The notes under the pieces were generated by a model, which did not search any database, was not told the DNA's origin, and was given only the letters and a program-made list of their open reading frames with translations. DNA of 64,000 nucleotides from Protula sp. h YS-2021 (lineage: Eukaryota > Annelida > Polychaeta > Sabellida > Serpulidae), in contig OX457027.1 in NCBI GenBank assembly GCA_949752745.1, positions 75,633,214-75,697,213 on the forward strand, read 5' to 3'. Position numbers and translations under genes: made by a program. Of this stretch, positions 60,201 through 64,000 are shown piece after piece. Position 1 is the stretch's first letter. Each line of letters begins with the position of its first letter.

Positions 60201-61235
60201 TACTGTGCTGATTTGAAGAGATATCTGGTTGGAAATCCTTTTGAACGAGTAGGAATGGACATTCTAGGCCCATTGCCAGTAACTTACAAAGGCAACAAAT
60301 ACATATTGGTTGTTGCAGACTACTTTACCAAATGGGTGGAAGCTTATGCTATCATGGACATGACAGCAGAGACTTGTGCTTATGAGTTCTGTAGTCAATG
60401 GATTACGCGGTACGGCGCACCCAGAGAAATTTTCACAGATTTCGGCACACAATTTCAGTCGGAAATTTTCAAAGAAATGTGTAGATTGTTTGAGATAGAG
60501 AAATTCAGTGCAATAGTCCGTCGTCCAGAATCAAACGGATTCATAGAAATCATCAATCACAGTCTGACACAAATGCTTTCAAAGATAGAAAACTTTGATC
60601 CTCATCAGTGGGATATTTATTTGCCATATTTACTATTAGCGTTGAGAAGCAGCGAGCATTCTTCAACTGGTTTCACAGCAAACAAAATGTTATTTGGCCG
60701 AGAAATTTCATTGCCATTGGATGCTATTACGCCCAGAACAGCAAATTACAGGGAATACTCTGTTGATGAGTATGTTGCTAAGCTAAAAGATTATTTAGCT
60801 GAATCACATCAGATAGCCCGAGAAACGTTAGATAAGGCCTTTAAACATAGACACAAGGTTTACTTAGGCCGTCTCAAGAAGCATCAATACAGTTTAGGAA
60901 ACCCAGTATACTATTGGAACCCGACAACCAAGAAAAATCAGTGCAAGAAACTGTTATGTCAGTGGACAGGACCATTTTACATAGTCCAAATAATCAGTGA
61001 TGTTGTATACAGAATTCAAGAAAAATCAAGAGGAAGTACTCGAATAGTTCATCATAATCAACTCAAACCAGCTTATATTCGGGAAGACGATTTACAGCCC
61101 GAATGGGTAATTAGATCCATAGAAAACTTCAAAATTTCCAAAGAAACAGAACTGCCTTCACAGTTACATAAATGGAACACAACACTACGTAAATCAACAA
61201 GAATTAAGCGAAAACCAGACTGGTATAAAGTTTAA
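57168..61235 (+). CDS. pol: Pol polyprotein: protease, RT, RNase H, integrase
   Basis: The open frame is 1,355 codons and is probably made as a Gag-Pol fusion by the -1 shift, so its own ATG need not be used. Protease has LLDTGAS (about 114). RT has MCIDYRKLNAVT, the FCALDLSAGY palm Asp and the YLDD box (570-573). RNase H has TTDSSNFAIG, RKELLS and KTDHKSLKW. Integrase has the zinc domain HDTKTGGHLG...CTQC, then the DDE triad at about D1031 (GMDILGPL), D1091 (FTDFGTQF) and E1127 (NGFIEIINHS), and a GPF/Y module (WTGPFYIV). All catalytic residues are present and no stop interrupts the frame. There is no chromodomain. It acts in particles and then in the nucleus. Confidence 0.95.
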   Translation: MFKRDDFRFEARKRERSEEPVDSTKGPCKDSMEEENKKKDDIQTVYQINCENVSKFNFDQDLIQETTEEPSIKLLTHPDVLKKCRAELTSLGKRTRGIYLFGSFQSQPIPMLLDTGASVNILAKSLFDSSEMEKKFTLKDINCRVLNASGKEMKTFGNLEIPCTLGNSKRVVSFLVAEIPTDCVILSFKWLQDMNGKLNTCENSVYLDDVKVPCCVIDGIPAVKRVSISRKYEIEPMQEYIIFGKVKHASSSTDSKSTIPMMLEPYAPFVEKYNVIPCASMVMNGEKLVPIRVLNCSSNTVTVHPNTICGYLKPAEVISVIHSVETEVTNSTTEEVDAEKRCKSTEDTNPTTEFELTDLPEHLRKMFNEACVHLNMKQREELKSLLLKYVDAFSRNDMDIGFTSLAQHKINIKEGVQPIKQKLRPFPLKQQEEIDRQVEEYLNKGFIQHSNSPWASNVLLIKKKDNTYRMCIDYRKLNAVTIQDAHPIPPIRQTIDALSQARYFCALDLSAGYMNIPVHPDSRPKTAFITRSGLYEWTRLSFGLVTAPSTFQRLMEYVLHHCHWSIAMVYLDDILVYGKTISETMKNLEEVLKRLQAAGLKLKPKKCHLFKTEVLYLGYIIGRGEVKTNPDKIRDIEEFETPKSDKEVRQFLGLTNYYRKFIRNYARIAAPLNKLLNKDVKFCWNKEQQDAFTELKMKLMTAPILSMPMEKGQYILTTDSSNFAIGAVLSQIQNDEEKVIAYSSKSLSKTEKNYCITRKELLSIVYHVNHFRMYLMDTKFVVKTDHKSLKWLLNFKEVNPQLTRWFELLSQFDFDIEYTPGCKIGNADSLSRCRLRNCFCKYDCSDPTTEEFDNSPCPLREETQVVRCIQQDISLPWTLKELKEAQEKEFKVVLDALKAQQKPEYEEIAHYDELVKTLFAKWQTLVLHEGTLYRKFFSLKNDIRYQIVVPKQYRKKIMAYYHDTKTGGHLGVEKVHKKIKFSYYWPQMLEDITFWIKSCTQCQKKKNPKKSYCADLKRYLVGNPFERVGMDILGPLPVTYKGNKYILVVADYFTKWVEAYAIMDMTAETCAYEFCSQWITRYGAPREIFTDFGTQFQSEIFKEMCRLFEIEKFSAIVRRPESNGFIEIINHSLTQMLSKIENFDPHQWDIYLPYLLLALRSSEHSSTGFTANKMLFGREISLPLDAITPRTANYREYSVDEYVAKLKDYLAESHQIARETLDKAFKHRHKVYLGRLKKHQYSLGNPVYYWNPTTKKNQCKKLLCQWTGPFYIVQIISDVVYRIQEKSRGSTRIVHHNQLKPAYIREDDLQPEWVIRSIENFKISKETELPSQLHKWNTTLRKSTRIKRKPDWYKV
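57171..57212 (+). promoter_or_regulatory. -1 ribosomal frameshift site between gag and pol
   Basis: TTTAAAC at 57171-57177 sits in the gag frame as T TTA AAC, the canonical X XXY YYZ slippery heptamer. Seven bases later comes a 9-bp stem, CTTCCGCTT (57185-57193) with AAGCGGGAG (57204-57212), around a 10-nt loop. Slipping back one base enters the pol frame at CGC GAT GAC. The downstream region was not searched for a pseudoknot partner. Confidence 0.85.
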
Positions 61236-61615
61236 AGCTTTCGGGTATGATTTGGTCAACTCCGGGATAAAGGTGGATGAATTTCTTTGGAGGCTCAATT
61301 TTGGAGCAACACCCGCTGTTACAGTTTCGAATGCAAACAGTTGTTGTTATGTTTGGAACGTATCCATAATTATATCAAATTTCTTCACTTTTGAGTTCTA
61401 AAATTACATAAATTGTATTTCAACATAAAATATATAACATTTAGATTGTTTTGACATCGCATTAAAACAGCCGTTGCAGTTCTAAACAACAACAAAATAG
61501 TTTATTGTCAGCTGTCAAAATTTCGAGTCTCTTTTGTTTTGAAACTGTAACCTTTTCGTCTTAAAAGTTTTATTTCACGTATATATAATTTTATCAGTAC
61601 TAGTGCATATCAGTA
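61236..61615 (+). other. Gap between pol and ORF3
   Basis: 380 nt, noncoding. TATATAA at 61582-61588 lies about 30 nt before the ORF3 ATG, and CATATCAG at 61606-61613 is a possible splice acceptor two bases before it. ORF3 could therefore be read from its own promoter or from a spliced message, as env is in some LTR elements. Confidence 0.45.
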
Positions 61616-62698
61616 ATGATGTTCCAATGCCAGTTCTGCCCGAAGAGTTTCCCTCTCGAGTATAGTAAGAACCAACACGAGAAGGCAAAACATGGTCAAG
61701 GCAAGGCCGATGACTTCAGTTCCATCATGAAGGCCATCAATAATTTAGCTCAAACCGTTGGTGTCAGCCACAATACGGAAGTGATAGCAGAAAAGGTTGC
61801 TACCAAAACCGTTGTGACTGAGTCATCCAGTTCGATGAGCAAAACAAAATTACCTAAAGTGGCTCGAATAGCTGGGAAAGAAGACCTTAAATGCAGTAAA
61901 TGTATTTTTACAACCAGCAACCAGAAAACCATGGTTCAACACATAAAAGCAATGCACTCGGTTAAAACAGCTGCATTTATTTGCAATTTGTGTGACATGC
62001 ATTGTGTCTTTCCAGAAGAAATGTTTTCTCACGTCGTCAGCAAACATAACCACAACGAAAATGCGGAGTATTTTACTAGGTGTATTTTCGTAGAGTATAC
62101 GTTTATTCCTTTTTGCAAGATTTGCAGATTTGCCGCGTTTGGTTTGAAACATTGTCTGTGTAGATCTACACCTACATTAGGGGAGGCGAAAGATTGGAGA
62201 ATGCCGCAATTGAAGTCCATACCCAAACGTCAGATTTCGCAGAAGCCGAAAGAAGTATTTGAAAGAACCGAGTTGTTTCCTAACCCACCCACCAAATTAC
62301 CTTCACCAGGTAATGAACTTTTCAGCTTTTCCGCAAACGATGAAAAATCACCGACGCCGTTACAGAAATTAGAAAAGTTCGTATATAATTTTCCAGTGCC
62401 CAAGGTAAAGAGCTGCGTGGTGAAAGTTGACAAGAAGAAGCCGAAAGACAAGAAGAGGAAGAGAGAAGATAGGGAGAACAACACGTCAGGTAGAAAGAAG
62501 AAGAAAGAGATCACAGGTAATACTGAATCAGTTAAGGAAAAGGAAGTGGCAAGCAAGGATATTCTCGATGAGGCGGTAAAACTTTCAGGCATTGGGGAAG
62601 ATGATGTTCGTGTTATAGAAGATTTTCTTTTAGACGAGGACCTTGGCGAAGATCCAGTTCTAGGATTCGACCTTAGTCTACTAGATAACGAAGATTAG
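61616..62698 (+). CDS. ORF3: C2H2 zinc-finger, activator-like protein in env position
   Basis: 360 codons, intact, same strand as gag-pol. Three fingers with identical spacing C-x2-C-x12-H-x4-H are at 5-26, 93-114 and 123-144. A further Cys/His cluster (C167, C170, H179, C180, C182) may bind zinc. Lys/Arg-rich segments at about 273-284 and 292-298 look like nuclear signals. The last ~33 residues are strongly acidic with bulky hydrophobics (IEDFLLDEDL, GFDLSLLDNED), like an acidic activation domain. There is no signal peptide or membrane span, so it is not an envelope protein. A nuclear regulator is inferred. The alternative is an intronless host gene next to a 3'-truncated element. The family is not recognised. 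Confidence 0.75.
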   Translation: MMFQCQFCPKSFPLEYSKNQHEKAKHGQGKADDFSSIMKAINNLAQTVGVSHNTEVIAEKVATKTVVTESSSSMSKTKLPKVARIAGKEDLKCSKCIFTTSNQKTMVQHIKAMHSVKTAAFICNLCDMHCVFPEEMFSHVVSKHNHNENAEYFTRCIFVEYTFIPFCKICRFAAFGLKHCLCRSTPTLGEAKDWRMPQLKSIPKRQISQKPKEVFERTELFPNPPTKLPSPGNELFSFSANDEKSPTPLQKLEKFVYNFPVPKVKSCVVKVDKKKPKDKKRKREDRENNTSGRKKKKEITGNTESVKEKEVASKDILDEAVKLSGIGEDDVRVIEDFLLDEDLGEDPVLGFDLSLLDNED

Positions 62699-64000
62699 TT
62701 CATTGTGTGTTGTTTTGTACAGATTAGATGCTGATGATGTTACTGTCCGCTGATGAAATACAGAGTTATCATGGTGAGTCACTGCAACTCATTTATGAAC
62801 TTCTGTAGCACGCCAGCTTGTAGCAACAACCATAAATTACAATTCGATTTCATCTGCATATAATGTGGACGTATGCTGTAAAGTTTCAAGTTAAAAGTAA
62901 AAGAATGGTACTCTTGCAATGTTTGGCCAACTTGCAAGGTCCTAGGAAAGTATGATTGGAGTGAGATAAACGGATGGAGTCTACAAATAACGACATTTTA
63001 CTTGAAAACATAAATAACGAGTTTGATACCGAGTGATTAGATCCAGTTAAAATAGCGAGTGTCATATCGTTGACTCAAATACGGTTTATTTGAGAGCAAT
63101 ATGGCAGGGTTTTATATTGTTACCTGGCTTATTGCCTGAGATAGGGAGCTGGGAGCTGATCAATATAAAATCGTATCAAGATTGCTTCTAGTTCATGGGC
63201 TTAATAAGTGAATGAATGGATACCCTCGGAGGTCCATGTCAGTTAGTAGCTGTTATTCGTCATGAACAGATAGCAATAGAGTGTTTACTCAGCACAGGAA
63301 TTCGACAAAATTTTGAAATACACCAGTTCATCAAATCGTTTCTTCCACTACTTCAAGTTTGAGAGCACCTTTTGTGATATGTACTTACTTTGACGCCGAT
63401 TAGTACATGATGATGTTTGGTCTTCAGGTTTGGTCAACTGCTGCAATCCCGTGTGCCCCGTAACGTCAGCCGATGTGGTATCTACGCCAGGTGGTGTCGT
63501 CAGCATTGTTGGATTTTCGTTAATTTTATGGACATTTTAGTTTATTGTTAATACCAGTGTTAAAATGGACATTTATTTTATTGGAAATAGTTATTTTCAG
63601 TTGAGTGGAGATACAAAGTTTTACAATTGAAGATTGGGATAAAATAATATAAATAAGGGTATATTTTGTGGTATATTTAAATTCAGATTCTTCAATGGGA
63701 AAATATGTATTTGCACTTAAACTGATTATTTGAACATTAAACTGTTAACAAAAGTGGTAAGTATTATTTATTCCTTATTAATAATTCGTCAAATGTGGTT
63801 AATAAACAGTGAATATTAAATATAATGAGTCTATATCTAGTCATTTATAACGGTAAAACTAGTCACATTTAACTATTCTAGTCGTACACTAGTGTATTCA
63901 GTATTGGCAAATATTTTAAAATATTTTAAATATCCTGTTTTGCTGTATGTTACGCAATATTAGCCTCTTATACTGCATTACTACGCGTAGTTTGCAGCTA
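62699..64000 (+). other. Region after ORF3, no LTR seen
   Basis: AT-rich, with no long open frame. A purine-rich run GATAGGGAGCTGGGAGCTGA (about 63139-63158) could be mistaken for a polypurine tract, but no sequence like the 5' LTR follows. AATAAA occurs at 63801-63806. It may be a long 3' untranslated part of the element or host flank. Confidence 0.4.

Larger units (their letters stand above)
54598..64000 (+). mobile_element. Near-intact Ty3/Metaviridae LTR retrotransposon, 3' end off-window
   Basis: In order: 5' LTR (about 54598-54940), tRNA-Leu primer site, a ~970-nt leader, gag (55921-57231), a -1 frameshift signal, pol (PR-RT-RNase H-IN) and an ORF3 in the env position (61616-62698). 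gag, pol and ORF3 are uninterrupted, which points to a young copy. I found no second copy of the LTR up to base 64,000, so the element either continues past the window or has lost its 3' end. The LTR start (TGTTAGG) is a guess until the partner LTR is found. Confidence 0.85.

Noticed and set aside
63139..63158. Polypurine tract of the right-hand retrotransposon
   Set aside because: Purine-rich, but no LTR-like sequence follows within the window.

Overview
This is eukaryotic DNA from an animal: AT-rich, with intron-containing genes whose splice sites obey GT-AG, abundant TA/CA/ATC microsatellites, LTR and non-LTR retrotransposons, tRNA-derived SINEs and many MITEs. The gene content (an IRAK/Pelle-type death-domain kinase and a DMTF1-type Myb factor), together with tandem ~150-180 bp repeat blocks ending in GACA-type microsatellites (reminiscent of the pearl/HINE elements of oysters and mussels), suggests a marine invertebrate, most likely a mollusc. 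This placement is an inference; no single feature proves it.

Layout. 1-5.4 kb: a decayed Ty3/mag-like LTR retrotransposon on the minus strand, with 164-bp LTRs, a tRNA-Ser primer site, and a 797-bp TA-target MITE inside its 5' LTR. 5.4-11.1 kb: a TIR element and a complex set of nested inverted repeats full of TTGTCA motifs, bounded by long (TA)n tracts and containing the 3' end of a LINE. 11.1-15.6 kb: mostly unannotatable sequence with one LINE relic. 15.6-28.3 kb (+): a complete 12-exon reading frame (1,071 codons) for a death-domain/IRAK-like pseudokinase with a long Ser-rich tail. 28.3-33.8 kb: intergenic, with a 1.06-kb foldback element carrying an 8-bp target duplication. 33.8-45.8 kb (-): a 16-exon DMTF1 orthologue (786 codons) whose introns hold a 44-copy 41-bp satellite, a 431-bp ACATATGT-rich MITE, a SINE and several tandem-repeat blocks. 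45.9-54.5 kb: intergenic with a LINE relic and a small inverted-repeat element. 54.6-64 kb (+): a well-preserved Ty3-type LTR retrotransposon with 5' LTR, primer site, a leader of repeated hairpins, gag, a textbook -1 frameshift site, an uninterrupted 1,355-codon pol frame and then, where an env gene would sit, an intact 360-codon ORF that looks like a transcription factor (three C2H2 zinc fingers, basic NLS, acidic tail). The 3' LTR is not in the window.

The two host genes are unrelated in function (innate-immune signalling and transcriptional/cell-cycle control) and convergent in orientation. The most notable candidate for something undescribed is the retrotransposon at the right end: a gag-pol element with a signal-rich leader and a downstream zinc-finger, activator-like ORF3. 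Its membership in the element still has to be shown by finding the 3' LTR beyond base 64,000.
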